The notes: generated by a model from the sequence alone, not told the origin. DNA of 64,000 nucleotides from Rickettsia hoogstraalii (GCF_000825685.1 NZ_CCXM01000001.1:579827-643826); one strand, 5' to 3'; positions 39,658-52,024 are shown, numbered from the stretch's first letter. Program-made: numbers and translations.

Positions 39658-39897
39658 ATGGCAATATCTGCAGAAGAGTTAGAAAAAATACTTAAGGAAT
39701 CCTTTCCAAACAGTATAATAAAAATTACTGATTTAGTAGGAGATCAAGACCATTATGCCTTAGAAATATCAGATGTTCAATTTAATGGACTTTCTTTAAT
39801 TAATCAACATAAATTAGTAAAAAACGCCCTGTCTGAAATATTAAATAAAAAACTACATGCAATTACCATAAAAACTATCGCAGTTCCTGAAAAATAA
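39658..39897 (+). CDS. BolA/IbaG-family protein
   Basis: 79 residues. MAISAEELEKILKESFPNSI is the BolA N-terminal helix, LVGDQDHYALEISDVQFNGLSLINQHKLVKNAL the KH-like core with its conserved His residues, and the end KLHAITIKTIAVPEK is typical. BolA-like proteins pair with monothiol glutaredoxins in Fe-S trafficking. The upstream region has no clear promoter. Confidence 0.88.
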   Translation: MAISAEELEKILKESFPNSIIKITDLVGDQDHYALEISDVQFNGLSLINQHKLVKNALSEILNKKLHAITIKTIAVPEK

Positions 39898-39965
39898 TTA
39901 CAAATATTAATATAATAACTCCTGCCTAAATTCAACTTATTATTTAATTAAGTTTTATACTTACT

Positions 39966-40128
39966 TAGGTTCATGAAGCTTTCTAATTGATTTGCTATTT
40001 TGAGGGATTTTTTAGCGAAAATTAATAAGATTTTTGAAGGAATAGTTATTCATATTTCAAAAAAATCTTATAATTTGCAGTAAAAAATAACCAAAATTAA
40101 ATCTTTTTAGAAAGCTTCATAGAGCCTA
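39966..40128. repeat. Family F palindromic element, copy 2
   Basis: Arms taggttcatgaagctttcta and tagaaagcttcatagagcct-a are imperfect inverses; the core agcgaaaattaataagattt ... is shared with the copies at 15123 and 50294. Most of the rest of the gap 39898-40327 shows no gene; a short relict of the same arm (gttcatagagctaatatt) lies at 40286. Confidence 0.85.
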
Positions 40129-40183
40129 TATTAAGATTATAATTTTTCTGATAAAACCAAATTTTAAATTAACTTTTGCATTA

Positions 40184-40200
40184 GTCAACAATATGTTGAC
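40184..40200. promoter_or_regulatory. Short inverted repeat, possible operator
   Basis: gtcaaca ata tgttgac: 7-bp perfect arms with a 3-base centre in an otherwise A/T-rich intergenic stretch. Operator-like in shape only; no regulator is identified. Confidence 0.25.
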
Positions 40201-40327
40201 TTCTATTCTTACATATAGAATAAATAAAGGAAAGTTAGAAATTCTAGTAATTAATGTTGATGTTAGAGGAGAGATATATAAATAATGTTCATAGAGCTAA
40301 TATTTATAACGCTTAGAATATATAAAT

Positions 40328-40774
40328 TTACTCTTCAAGTTGTTTTTCTATCCATTTTTTATGTTTTTGTTCATCTAAAAGACCTTGTTTTAAGGTTTTT
40401 GATGAATCATGCCATTTATTATTATGCTCATTTAATCTTTCATAAGCAGTATTAGTATCTTCTTCATTTGTATGCATAGCATATAATATAGCTTTATCAT
40501 CAACTAAATCAGCAAGTATCACTTTACCTTTTGTTAGCCATTGCTTACTACTTGGTCCTTTTACTGTTTTCTCGTTATGTTTTGATAAAAGCTTATTTAA
40601 CTCTTTTACATGTCTTTCATGGTCCATTTTAAATGCAATCCAACTGCTTCTTGTAATCTTCATTAGAATTCTATTAATAGCAGTTTTATATGCTTCGATA
40701 GCATCGTAATCAAGTTCTATAAGTTCTTTTATTGCATCGGCAAAATTATTTTGGGTTCCTACTAAAGTTGTCAT
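40328..40774 (-). CDS. DUF2383 ferritin-like protein
   Basis: About 148 residues from the ATG at 40774 (MTTLVGTQNN), preceded by a strong aaggagg 7 bases upstream; a longer reading from 40801 lacks a ribosome-binding site. The sequence fits a four-helix bundle with repeated E and H (ELDYDAIEAYKTAI, DHERHVKELNKLL, DEEDTNTAYERL-like, DEQKHKKWIEKQL), typical of DUF2383/PA2169 ferritin-like proteins. They are often found with stress proteins. Function is unproven. Confidence 0.8.
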   Translation of the reverse strand: MTTLVGTQNNFADAIKELIELDYDAIEAYKTAINRILMKITRSSWIAFKMDHERHVKELNKLLSKHNEKTVKGPSSKQWLTKGKVILADLVDDKAILYAMHTNEEDTNTAYERLNEHNNKWHDSSKTLKQGLLDEQKHKKWIEKQLEE

Positions 40775-41039
40775 GTTAGCCTCCTTAATTTTTGGTTGCA
40801 ATTATAAGCGTACTCCTTAAATTTTTTCAGGTCAAGGTTAAAAAAACAACAATAAAAATAAATTTTTTATAAGTAAACAGTAATTAACTTTATTGTTAAA
40901 AATAATAATTTATAATGTTTTTATTTTAATTTAGGTTGACTTACCATATAAATCTTTCTACCATCATATATAGAGCTACTGAAAACAAGATAAAAGTGGT
41001 TCTGTATTATTAACTAACCCGAATATTTAGGAGGGAATT

Positions 41040-41252
41040 ATGACTAATAATAACAAAGGCTTCGCCTCTAGAGACAAAGAAAAAGTAAGAGAAACAGCTG
41101 CTAAAGGAGGGCACGCTTCTCACGGAGGACATCATGGTCATAACGATCATGATCACGTATCAGGAAAACAGGGCTTCGCTTCTATGGATAAAGAAAAAGT
41201 AAAGGAAATAGCTGCTAAAGGAGGATATGCTTCTCATAAAGGTAGCCATTAA
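41040..41252 (+). CDS. KGG-repeat stress-induced protein
   Basis: 70 residues, hydrophilic. Two copies of the motif GFAS(R/M)DKEKV(R/K)E(T/I)AAKGG(H/Y)ASH, separated by a His/Gly/Asp-rich linker, match the KGG-type general stress protein family (GsiB/YciG-like). Strong ribosome-binding aggaggg is located 5 bases before the ATG. Such proteins accumulate in stress and are probably hydration or protein protectors. The linker is unusually His-rich and could bind metal. Confidence 0.9.
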   Translation: MTNNNKGFASRDKEKVRETAAKGGHASHGGHHGHNDHDHVSGKQGFASMDKEKVKEIAAKGGYASHKGSH

Positions 41253-41282
41253 GATAATAGATAGAAAATATTAAATAACTAG

Positions 41283-41312
41283 CTATTCAGGATAAGAACT
41301 TATCCTGAATAG
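41283..41312. repeat. Perfect 30-nt palindrome after the KGG gene
   Basis: ctattcaggataag aa cttatcctgaatag, 14-bp arms. Followed without a T-run, so possibly a transcript-stabilising hairpin rather than a terminator. Confidence 0.7.
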
Positions 41313-41374
41313 TGATAAGGTAATCAAGAAAATTATTAAGCTTCATCTTTGATTATAAAATAAAATTTACTACT

Positions 41375-41427
41375 CAGTTAAGGATAGGAATTTTATAGTT
41401 CTTATCCTTAACTGATGTGGGTTTTTT
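41375..41427. terminator. Rho-independent terminator downstream of the KGG gene
   Basis: 12-bp perfect stem cagttaaggata / tatccttaactg with a 16-base loop, followed on the + strand by gatgtgggtttttt. It shares aggata/tatcct with the palindrome at 41283. Also positioned at the end of the minus-strand autotransporter remnant, so it may act in both directions. Confidence 0.65.
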
Positions 41428-44400
41428 AGAAGTTTACTTTAAGTCTTAGCGTACCGGATTGAGCATGGTATTTTTTAGCTAAGTTCAGCCCGTAATGCAC
41501 TCCGTACTCCATTCTACCTTTCTTAAGTACTACCCCTGCTCCTAAATCATACAGCATTTTAGTAGGTTTAGGTGATGGTACCGGTAGAGGCTCATTAAGA
41601 CCGTTAAGATCTGCAATGATTGCCGGTGTTTTACCTTTAAAGTCGTAATTAATAAAGGCATGAACTTGCGGTCTAATTATGAACTCATCCTTATAGAAAG
41701 TTGTTTTAATTTCACCGCCGAGTATACCCTCAACCTTATTATATTGACGCTTCTGAATAGTTAGGTTTTGGAAAGAAGTACCGTATTCCTGATAACCGGA
41801 ATCTTTAATCTTAGTAAGCCTGAGTCCTGCCATCGGTGCAAATGAAGTTTCTTTCCATAGATAATTATAACCCCCAACTACTTGACCGCTATAAGAAGTT
41901 GAATGATACTTACCGTGTGCCGTTTCATAACCACCTATAATATTACGTAGTTCATTAGTTTTAATATCGCTTCGTGAATAGGTAGTTACTCCTTCTACAA
42001 ACCAGTTATTTACAAAGTTATATAAACCGTATATAGAACCCATATTAGTTCCGACCTTAGTAGTATTACCGGATTTGGCATTTTGGTAACGTAACTTCGT
42101 ATCGACTCTAGTATAAGCAGCTCCAAGAACTATATTATCGTTTATAACGGTATCGACCCCGATTGAGCCACCGGTAGATTTAGCTTTATAACCGCTAAGA
42201 CCGTTAAAGGCTTTTTGTACCGCTTTGTCGTAATATGGGCTAACCCATACTCCGTAAACGGAATTATTAGCGTTACCTTCATCGAGTTCACAGTCACCGC
42301 CTCCGACAGCTGCACCTCTCTTACGTGAGGTAGCATCTTCTGCTGCAGGATTTGCACCATCCTCTGCCGCATCTTTAAGCGTCTTAAGTCTCTTACCTAC
42401 TTCTTGAGTACCGGTACTAGTATTATCATGAGCAGCATTAAAGCCGTCATTCGCATTAGAACGACTTATTCCGCTACCTGAATTTCCACCGCTACCTGTA
42501 CCTGAAGAATTATCTCGGCTACTACCTATAGCAGGATACCACTATCAGAACTGCCTCCCATATTGTTACTATTATTAGCAGGAGAAACACCTGTTGTTGT
42601 AGGATTACCACTATTACCATATGGACTGCTTCCACCGTTGGTAACACCACCGTTAGAGCTTGCACCACCATAGCTTGAGCCACCTGTTGCCACACCACCG
42701 TTAGAACCTGCACCATCATAGCTTGTGCCGCCTGTTGCCACACCACCGTTAGTGCCTATACCACCATAGCTTGTACCGCCTGTACCTACATTACCTCCTG
42801 AAGCTCTACCAGTACTAACTGATGGGTTACCTCCTACATTTGAGGTTGGTATTGTACCGACGTTACCCGGACCATAAGGATTGCTTCCAGTACTTACAGG
42901 ACCGTTTTGCCTGTAGTGCCTGTAGCACCTCCTGTACCAACTGATGGGCTACCACCTCCTGTGCCAATATTACCGCCTGTGGTACCACCCGTGCCGGGAC
43001 CGTTAGGACCAAATCCGCCAACACTACCGCCTGTAGCCGGACCGCTTGGAGCCACAACACTTGGACCATTCGGAGTAAATACTCCGCCGGTTACAGAACC
43101 ACTAGGAGCATTTCCTCCTGTACTTGGTCCGTTAGGTCCAAAGCCACCGGTGCCTGTAACCGGAGTAGTCGGAGTATTATATCCTGCCGGATTGCTAGGT
43201 GTTACGTCGTAGCCGCCCGGAGTGGTAGGCGGAACATATATATTGTTAACTATACTACCGCTAGTCGGTGGCGGTTGTATAGGATTGGAACCACCACCAA
43301 CACTTGGACCGACGAAAGGACCCATAGGAGTAAGCGGAGTAGTTACTCTATGTATTTCATTTGAAGGTCCTTGAATTATAGGTAATAGATGTTCAACTAC
43401 TTCACGTCTTTGCCCTACAGGGGTATTCACTATAACATTACCGACAGGAGTATTTATTAAAATTTTGATGATATTATCTATTGTTACATCTCCTGTTGGT
43501 TCTATCGGTAAAAGTACAAAGGAATTACCAGTAATTTGCCATCTGACAAAGCCGCCTTCGTTAGCCGTTACGTTAAACGGTAGATTTTGCAGCATTACCG
43601 ACTATTATACTACCTCCTGCTCCGCTAATGACGGGATAAGCACTACCTTGTCCAATAGCAGAAGGATTATTTTGAGCAGTTAAAAATATTTTGATTGAAG
43701 AAACATTTGACAAATCAAAGGTACTACCGCTTGCGAGTACTATATTACCACTATTTGCGTTGCCTGTCTGACCTGCATTTATAGTATCATAGAAGACATT
43801 TATAATAAGCTCACCGGTAGGAGTAGCAGAGCCTGTATAAGTAACTTGATTATTACCAAGGTCAAAAGTAATATTACTACCTGATATATTACCCCCGACA
43901 TTTACTTTAGTATTATCACCGGTAAACATCATTGTCGCCTGATCGGCAACTATAGTATTTGCTCCTAAATTCGACGCAATGAAAGCTGTTTTCTTCGGTG
44001 CAAAAGTAATAACATTAGCACTCGTTACCGCTTTTTGTAGCCATACGTCATCATAGAATTTATGACTACCGCCGTTAATCGGTGCTTGTACAAGTGCAGC
44101 ATTAGTATATTCTGCTGAAGAATCGCTACTGCTTCCTTTGAAGTCCTCTGAAACGATTTTTGTTTTGTAATTAAATTTCGTGGTTGCTCTCGGCACTTTA
44201 ACACCGCCGACCGTGGCTGCAGCTATATCTAAGCTCCTACTGTTATAACCGGTAAATACAGCTGATTTACCGGCATCAATAGTAATAGCTTTAGCATAGG
44301 TATCCCCTTTTACCGTGCCTTTATTACTACTGAACTGAACTAGTTTAAGGTTTAAATTCTCACCGCCTAAATCATCGGTAAAACCGTTATCGGCATTAAA

Positions 44401-47400
44401 TATCGCCGTATCCTCGTTATTAGTTTTGGTTGTGACACTAGAGTAAACATCTTGGCTATCAATGGTGAATTTACCGTCACTATTAAGCTGAATAGTTTTA
44501 AGGTGGTTTGAGTCTGAACCGAACGGCGAAGTACCTGTTGTTAAATCGCCTGATATCGCAATGGTATGCAAACGATTAGCATTAGTAGTAGCACCGCCTA
44601 CTATAGCATTTGAAGATGCAAAAGTAGCAGTAATAGCTTGAGGAGAGGTAAAGTCAATATTTGAAATATTTATTAAATCATTAGTAAAGGTTACATCATT
44701 GCCATTTATCTGTATGAATACCGCTGTTGTTTGAGTTCCAACATTTCTAGCATCAGTTTCAGGATTCGGACTATTAAATCTTACATTAGGTGCTGTTCCT
44801 GCTAAAGGTGAAGGTGCCATTAAAGCTGCAGGTGACAATACTTGTTCAATCGCTATATTTATATCATCATTAAACTGAATAGTTGCTCCATCTATCATGA
44901 AAGCAGTATCACCAGTAACTTTACCGTCTAAAATTAATGTACCGGTTTGTGCAGTTATCGTACCGATAGGGTTATTAGCACTACCGACATCGCCGCTAAT
45001 ACTACCGCCGCTTGGGAATACTAAATCAACTGCCGTACCCCCTGTTTGATTGATTACAGCTTTTAAGTCAGTAGGAGCAGTTTGGGCAAATAATATTATA
45101 CCGGTTCCTGTACTTTGAATTTCTCCAATCGACATATTACCACCGGTATTAAATCTTACTATACTACCGTCGGCACCTCCTTTAAACATAGAAATATTAG
45201 TAACCGTACCGCCTACAGTTAAATTATCCATAACAATTACGGTACCGTTAGTACCTCCGGTGCTTGTTATATTACCGGTCATAGCTGCCAATATATTATT
45301 TTTTGTATCACTAGCAAAAACGGCAGTACCGGCATTATTTTGGAAATCCATATTACCGTTAATCTGTACGACTCCAAGCTTAGTAGCACCTGAGAAGAAA
45401 GTATCAGCATTGACCACTCCTATAGCAAGCTGCGGTACCGAGACGTCTATACTCTTGGTGTTAATCGCAGTTACTTCTATTGTACCTAACCCAGAAAATT
45501 TTATTTGTTGTAGTGGATGATTAGCAGTACCAAGTGAAAGAATAGGATTAACTCCCTTATTTTTAACACCGTTTATTACTAATGTAGTATTGGCATTTTC
45601 AGCATTTAACTCAACTATACCGAAATTTGCAGCACCGGGATCTATATTACCGGTTAGATATATGGTACTTGTTTTATTGGCAACTGGCGAAGTAGTCATT
45701 AATTTTAAAACAGATGAATCGTTTTTAAATGCAACCCCAGGTGCATCTAAGTCAAAATCAGCATTTATTGCATCAAGTGCATAAACGGCCGGTCCAGCAT
45801 TAGCATCACCGATGTTAATTGCACCAATGCTTGCTGAGGTAAGTGAGGCATCGGCAAAAACCCCGCCGGCAGCAATATTAAGAGCAAGCACGTTACTTAC
45901 GTCAAGTTTATTAGCACCACCGACTACTCCGACCTCACTACCCGCAGTAACATTTATAGCAGCTAATTTATTCGCACCAGTACCTAGTGTTTTGGTATTA
46001 TCACTACCTTGAATCTCAAGCACCGCACCATTTGTACTGCTTAAATTGACGTTACCGCCCCCACCGGCAAAACCATCAACAATATTCGTAAAGGTAACTT
46101 GTTGATTTTTGCTAGTAGTTAGACCAAATATGGAGTTAGTATTATTCAAATTAATAGCACTTCCTAGAGTTAAAGCCTTGTTAGATACGTCTACAGTAAA
46201 TGCTGCGGCTGCATTCCCTGTCCGATATTAATTGTGTTTACCGTACCTATACTTGAATCATTAGCCGTTAAAGTAGTGCCGGTAGTATAAACGTTTAATG
46301 TTCCTGTGTTCCAATTGGGCTGTTAAGTAAATAACCTGCAGAATTTGTACCTGAAAACTCTAAAATACCGCCATTGGTAAAATCCACGTTACCGCTTGTT
46401 GTAAGCGAGTCTTGTAAATTCGCCACAGCATTGTTACCAAGTGTTAAAGAAGCAGCGGACACACTTTTTTGAAAGATAACCGTTTTATTACCTGCTGCAT
46501 TAACAGTAATTGCTCCAATATTATTTATGACTCCGGTAACATTACCGCCTCCTAAAAATACTAAATTACCGTTAACTGCGGTACTACTTGTAACAACATC
46601 TAAACTACCGCCGTCATTAACGTTAACCGTCCCCCCTTTACCGGCAAAATTAGTCTGTCCGGTAATAGTTGTTATGTTAATAGTTCCGACACCGCCAAAT
46701 GCTGCATTACCGGTAAACGTTCCGGAATTTACTACAACATTTCCCGTTACTCCATTAGGTGCATTAACAATTGCTGCATTATTAACATTAAAAGTCTGAG
46801 CATATGAGGCTACGGGTAAATGTTCACATTAAAAGTTACTGTATTTAATGCTGCTCCCAGAGCCCCTGCAGCACCTGTTATGCTACCGCCGTTAAATATA
46901 TATAAGTATACCGCTATTATTATTACCTGAAGTATTTGTGATAGCCCCATTAACGTTAGTACCGTTATTAAGAGTTAAAGAAGATAAAGCATTAGTTAAA
47001 GCAACTGCACCAGCATAAACATTCCCGGCAAGGCTTGCAGGACCTGCACCTACGTTAACTGCAGCAATAGCAGCGGCATTAGTACCTAATATTACCGACA
47101 ACACTGCTATTCGGAGCTAAATTTAATACACCATTATTAGGGTTAGCAGTTGTAACTGCACTTGTTAAAACAACATTGCTGCCAACAGTTAAAGAAGAGT
47201 TATTATTGGTAAGAGCCACGTTAGTTGAATTTACATTTGCACTGAAAGTAACAGGGTTAGCACCAATATTTATTAAATTAAGAACTCCAGTAGCACCAAT
47301 AGTACCGCTAACATTTCCTCCATTAATGGTCAATATCCCTGTATTAGCTACACTCGTAGTAATTGCTCCATTAAGACCGTTTTGTAGTACTAACGTACCT

Positions 47401-50148
47401 GCACCGGCAGCAAAATTTACGGCACCCGTCATTAAATCACCGGCAATCACGCTAGTATTATTACCGATACTGAAATTTGTAGCCTTGGAAGTAGAATCTA
47501 AAGTAACATTACCGCCGGCATTAAAATTCACGAGCGTAATAGCATTATTAGACCCAACCGCATCCGTAACCTCCGTGCCTGCACCAAAATTTATAGTACC
47601 GGTAATTGTTGAACCGTTAGCAACGTTTAATATTCCGGCATTATTCCCCAAATTTATAGCTCCCGTAACATCACTTACCGTAAGATTGGTGGTGGTTGTA
47701 AAATTAATCGGTGCATTAACGTTATTAAGTATTAGATCACCTGTTATACCGGTGAGAATAGCCTTTGCCGTGTTAATCGTCGGGACCACGGTAATATTTC
47801 CCTGCTCCTGAAAAAGTCACACTATTTAAAAGATTACCGCCTACTCTACTGTACCTAAATTAAAACCTACTCCATCTAATATTAAAGTATTGCCGCCGGT
47901 TGAGCTTAACTGAACTATACCGCTTGCCGCTGCACCGGGGTTTAAATCCCCGTTCATTTTAGCCGTTACATTTCCGTTACTTTGGATATTTAATACAGAA
48001 TCTGGATCACCAAACTTCATATTAAGAGTAGCAAGGTTAAAATCCGCATTAGGCGTTAAAATATACGTTCCGATTCCATTCCCATCACCGATATTTATGT
48101 TAGTAGCACTTGCCGAGGTAGCGGTTTGATCGGTAAAGTTACTATTTCCTGTAACATTAAGAGTCGTAATACCGCTAAGGTTAATTCCTCCACCAGCTGT
48201 AACAGTTCCTATAGTACTAACCGAAGCTAGTTTATTAACAGCACCAAATGACCCACCTTGAATGGTTAAAGCTTTAGTACCGTTTAAAGTTACATTACCA
48301 CCACCGCCTGCGAAACCGTCTAAATTACCCTTAAATGTTACGGTTTGAGTTTGAGGTGATTGAAATATTAATGATGAATCCGGATCACTAAAATTAATTT
48401 GGTTTCCTCCTGCAAGTAAACTTAAAGCAGGCTGATTTACTGCTATAGTTAAATTTTGAGGGGTTCCAACTTGACCTATATTAATTGTTTGGATTGTACC
48501 GATACTTTGATCGGTTACCGTAAGATTCGTATCAACATTTAACGTAGCTGCTCCTGCTGAAACTACAGGACTTGCAAAAGTATAAGGTCCGGCCATACCG
48601 TTAAATGTAAGCGTTGATGCAAAACCGTCAAAATTTACTCCTGTCTTTGCAGTTAATGTTCCTCCTACTACAGCTATCCCATCACTAGTAAAATTAAAAT
48701 TATTAACTTTAACATTACCTTGCAAATCAACAACCTTAGTATTATCACCTTGAACATTCAATGTATCAATCGGATTTGTAGCTCCTATATTTTTAGAAAC
48801 TGTTGAACTACCTAGAAAATTTAATACGCCGACACCTCCTCCTAATTTATTATCTATATTACCGCCAGTAGTAAGACCGTTTACGACATTCTTACCATCA
48901 GCTATTGTTACTTGTGCGGCCGTACCGTTAAAATCTATATCAGAAGTTACGTTGTTCTGAAATCGTACTAAAGAATTTTGTATAAATTGTATTACCCCTC
49001 CATCTCCTGTATCAATAGCCGTTACCCAATCTATACCATAAGGCGTGTCTACTCCTATATTAACAGGCTTATACTGGTTTCCTATCGTAATATTTTGAGC
49101 AAAGATAGTTCCTGTAATTGTAGCCGGATTTTGATTTAGAGGAGCTCCTATCCCGGGTACCCCATCGGTAAAAAATTGCTTAAGCCTTATTGTCCTTGCT
49201 GTTCCGTTACCGGTACCGGCATTAAATGCAATTTCTCGTTTACCAGAAGCCACATGTACTCTTAATATGCCCAATAGATCAGCTGCCGGAATTAGTTGCT
49301 CCGTAGCTATAAATGTTGCGAAATTTGGTGATTCACTACTCACGTCATAAACAGCATTTTGGCCGCTGAAATTAATATTTTGTTTAGGTTGTATATCCAT
49401 AATTTCATCAGCGTAAAGACCTGCAGCCGGTGAAGTATCAGTAGCAAAATTAAGCAGCTGACTATCTTCAATATTAAAAGCTTGTGCCTGAATCCAACTT
49501 GGATGTTTAAATTGGAAGCTAGTTTTAAGCTGTAATGTAAGATTTTCCTGGTTCTGAACAGAAGCTACTATACTATTTGGACCTGAGATAAAGGCGATTC
49601 TATTGTCACCAGTAGGAGGAAAAGATGATGTAGCATTAAAAATCAAAGTACTAGCTTTGCTGTTAAAATCAAAGCTCCGAAAATAGTAAGTATTCCCCGG
49701 TGCTTGATTTGGTGCAAAAGCAGGAAGTGCTGCAGCTGCTTGTACATCTGTAACTGGCGTACCTGTTAAAGTGATTTGTGAAGCGTTAGGAACATTCACA
49801 ACTAGTCCAACATTTCCCACAGTAAGATCCTGAGGTACAACCGGTCCAAGTATTAGGTTATTTGGTACAGTCATTACTACATTGTTATTACCATCTAAAT
49901 ATATTGAAGGAATTGCTGCTACATCTGCGGTAAAATTAAATAATCCGCCAAGAGTTACATACGAACCAGCTATATATGCTCCTCCTCCAAAAGCACTACC
50001 ATTAGCTACTGTGCCCGCTGTTGTTGTGATTCGGTTAGCAGTACCAAGGGCACTCGTGCTAGCAAGTATCATTGCCGCCGCCGAGGCTGTCGTAAACATA
50101 CTTTTTTTTAATTAAATTTTTTAGAGTATTTTTTCGTTGAGTTGACAT
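41426..50148 (-). pseudogene. Large Sca/OmpA-like autotransporter, broken by many frameshifts
   Basis: The original start is the ATG at 50148 with gagg ribosome-binding site 5 bases upstream: MSTQRKNTLKNLIKKK, then an 8-A run shifts out of frame, and the signal peptide continues one base off as MFTTASAAAMILASTSALG (50099 on). Passenger fragments follow: 50099-47841 (752 residues), 47789-47079, 47104-46892, further pieces to 46150, 46149-43573 (858 residues), 43595-42894, then a Gly/Ser-rich linker to 42526. After another shift the autotransporter beta-barrel runs from about 42541 to 41426 (GVWVSPYYDKAVQKAF ... TLRLKVNF), with the terminal aromatic. Passenger repeats are Gly/Asn/Thr-rich beta-helix strands. 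The barrel is clearly related to that of ompA at 60190 but not the same gene. At least seven shifts make it nonfunctional. I cannot assign a Sca number. Confidence 0.88.
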
Positions 50149-50293
50149 AACATCTCCTAAATTTGGACTTAATTTTCTAAATTATAAATTCGAGACTAGT
50201 ATTCATTAAACAAATATAAATTTTTTGTATTTTGGAAGATTTTTAAAAATCTTTGGTAAATGAGATTAAGATAAAAATTCTTAATATTTTCGC

Positions 50294-50459
50294 TAGGTTC
50301 TGTGAACATTTCTAATTGATTTACTATTTTGAGGTATTTTTTAGCGAAAATTAATAAGATTTTTATCGGAATAGTTATTCATATTTCAAAAAAATCTTAT
50401 AATTTGCAGCAAAAAATACCTCAAAATAGTAAATCAATTAGAAATGTTCACAGAACCTA
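50294..50459. repeat. Family F palindromic element, copy 3 (best preserved)
   Basis: The outer 49-bp arms are exact inverse copies (begin taggttctgtgaacatttct; end agaaatgttcacagaaccta). The core agcgaaaattaataagattt ... cttataatttgcagc matches copies 1 and 2. Confidence 0.92.
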
Positions 50460-50880
50460 CATTGCACTTTTAAAAAAAGTTAATAATAAAATTAAATTTT
50501 TATTCAGGGCTTTAATTAATATTAATAATAAAAGAGGATAAGATGAAATGATTAATAATTATTAAAAGAACAAAAATTTTTCTAACTTATAATTTTGTTA
50601 TATAAATAACACATTACTTTTAGTTGAAAAACATTAATTAAATACTAAGATATCTATAAGAATACTTATAAATAAAGTATTTTCTACATATAAAAAGTAA
50701 TTATAAGTTACTCTTTCTTGTTTAAAATAAATTAAACTTTATGTATTTTTTATAGAAATTTGGTAAATCGTATATAAAACTTAAGGAATACAAGAGTAAA
50801 ACCTATCTATTTTAGCTCTTTAATGAAAACCGCAAAACTTTATTAATTTTTGTATAGAAAGGAATACCCAAACCGTCACC
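50460..50880. other. A/T-rich spacer without a gene
   Basis: About 420 bp with no supported open reading frame or recognisable RNA; all six frames are broken by stops. Confidence 0.6.
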
Positions 50881-50971
50881 GTCATTGCGAGGAGCGAAGC
50901 GACGTGGCAATCTCGTCAAATATTCCTGAGATTGCTTCGTCGAATTACTATGTAATTCTCCTCGCAATGAC
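50881..50971. repeat. Family A palindromic repeat
   Basis: Starts gtcattgcgaggagcgaag and ends ctcctcgcaatgac. First family A copy after an empty stretch of about 25 kb. Confidence 0.9.
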
Positions 50972-51008
50972 GATACGAGCAAAATCTATAAATTTTTGCA
51001 TAAACAAA

Positions 51009-51037
51009 TTGATTTGCTACGAATAATAGAGTATATA
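51009..51037 (+). promoter_or_regulatory. Promoter of the tRNA-Pro gene
   Basis: ttgatt at 51009-51014 and tatata at 51032-51037 with exactly 17 bases between; the tRNA starts 21 bases downstream. A good sigma-70 match. Confidence 0.7.
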
Positions 51038-51057
51038 GTATAGACATAATTAATTCT

Positions 51058-51134
<77 letters not shown>

Positions 51135-51151
51135 TAAAAACATAAATTATA

Positions 51152-51367
51152 ATGTCAAAAGACGACCTCATTCAGTTTACAGGTACAGTACTTGAACTTT
51201 TACCTAATGCTACTTTTAGAGTAAAGCTTGAGAATGATCATGTAATTATTGCTCATACTTCCGGTAGGATGCGTAAAAATCGTATCAGAATATTACTAGG
51301 AGATAAAGTTACGGTAGAAATGACTCCTTATGATTTAACTAAGGGGCGTGTGATTCATCGTCACTAG
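51152..51367 (+). CDS. infA: Translation initiation factor IF-1
   Basis: 71 residues, full length. The OB-fold signature [46 protein letters not shown] is intact. It assists 30S initiation complex formation. Follows tRNA-Pro by 17 bases and precedes maf by 11 bases, so the three may be transcribed together. Confidence 0.98.
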   Translation: MSKDDLIQFTGTVLELLPNATFRVKLENDHVIIAHTSGRMRKNRIRILLGDKVTVEMTPYDLTKGRVIHRH

Positions 51368-51378
51368 TCTTTATAAGT

Positions 51379-51990
51379 ATGAAGCAGAACAAAAAAAACC
51401 TACCGATTATATTAGCATCAAGCTCTCCTGCAAGAATTGAGTTACTAAACAGAATCAAAATTATCCCTTCACAAATTATTCCTGCAGATATAGATGAAAC
51501 ACCTAATTTGCGTGAATTACCCGCTCCCTTAGCCATAAGACTTGCTTACGAAAAAGCTATAAAAGTTGCATCTCAAATAGAGGAATCCGCTATAATTATA
51601 GCTGCCGATACCGTAGCGGCAGTAGGTAGAAGAATATTGCCGAAAGCTACTACTTATGAAGAAGTCAAGAATTGTATTAAGATGTTATCCGGACGTCGTC
51701 ATCGCGTCTATACCGGTTTATGTATTATCAAAAAAGAGAATGATCAGCTTACAGTTAGACAAAAAATAGTTCAGACTATTGTTAAGTTCAAAAAATTAAG
51801 TGATGAAGAGATTAATTTTTATTGTTCTTTGGATGAGGGAATAGATAAAGCCGGCGGATGTAAAATTTCCGGTTATGCAGAAGCTTTTATCTCATTTATT
51901 TCCGGCTCATATTCAAATGTTATGGGATTACCTTTATTTGAAACGGTAAATGCTCTAACTTCTTTAGGTTTTAAGGTATATAATCGCTAA
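51379..51990 (+). CDS. maf: Maf-family nucleoside triphosphate pyrophosphatase
   Basis: 203 residues. [15 protein letters not shown] is the Maf N-terminal SxSPRR-like motif (Ala replaces the usual Arg), [18 protein letters not shown] carries the catalytic Asp, and the [13 protein letters not shown] block is conserved. It hydrolyses non-canonical nucleotides (m7GTP/dTTP-type by subfamily); linked to septum control. Confidence 0.9.
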   Translation: MKQNKKNLPIILASSSPARIELLNRIKIIPSQIIPADIDETPNLRELPAPLAIRLAYEKAIKVASQIEESAIIIAADTVAAVGRRILPKATTYEEVKNCIKMLSGRRHRVYTGLCIIKKENDQLTVRQKIVQTIVKFKKLSDEEINFYCSLDEGIDKAGGCKISGYAEAFISFISGSYSNVMGLPLFETVNALTSLGFKVYNR

Positions 51991-52024
51991 TAGTCGGGAC
52001 ATTGCCCGTGCGGATACCCGAATC

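Noticed and set aside
40285..40440. Short + strand ORF with a good agaggagag upstream
   Set aside because: Antisense to the DUF2383 gene for most of its length, with a translation of no coherent character; the start lies in a relict of a family F arm.
42142..42372. Minus-strand ORF of 76 residues in the autotransporter region (also 42522-42746 and 42863-43069)
   Set aside because: Out of frame with the barrel or linker; the correct frames give the recognisable GVWVSPYYDK barrel start and the Gly/Ser-rich linker.
47176..47811. Long + strand open frame opposite the autotransporter remnant (and similar ones at 61430-62059 and 62075-62368)
   Set aside because: Low-complexity Val/Pro/Leu-rich translations that are the antisense of Gly/Asn/Thr-rich passenger repeats; no ribosome-binding sites.
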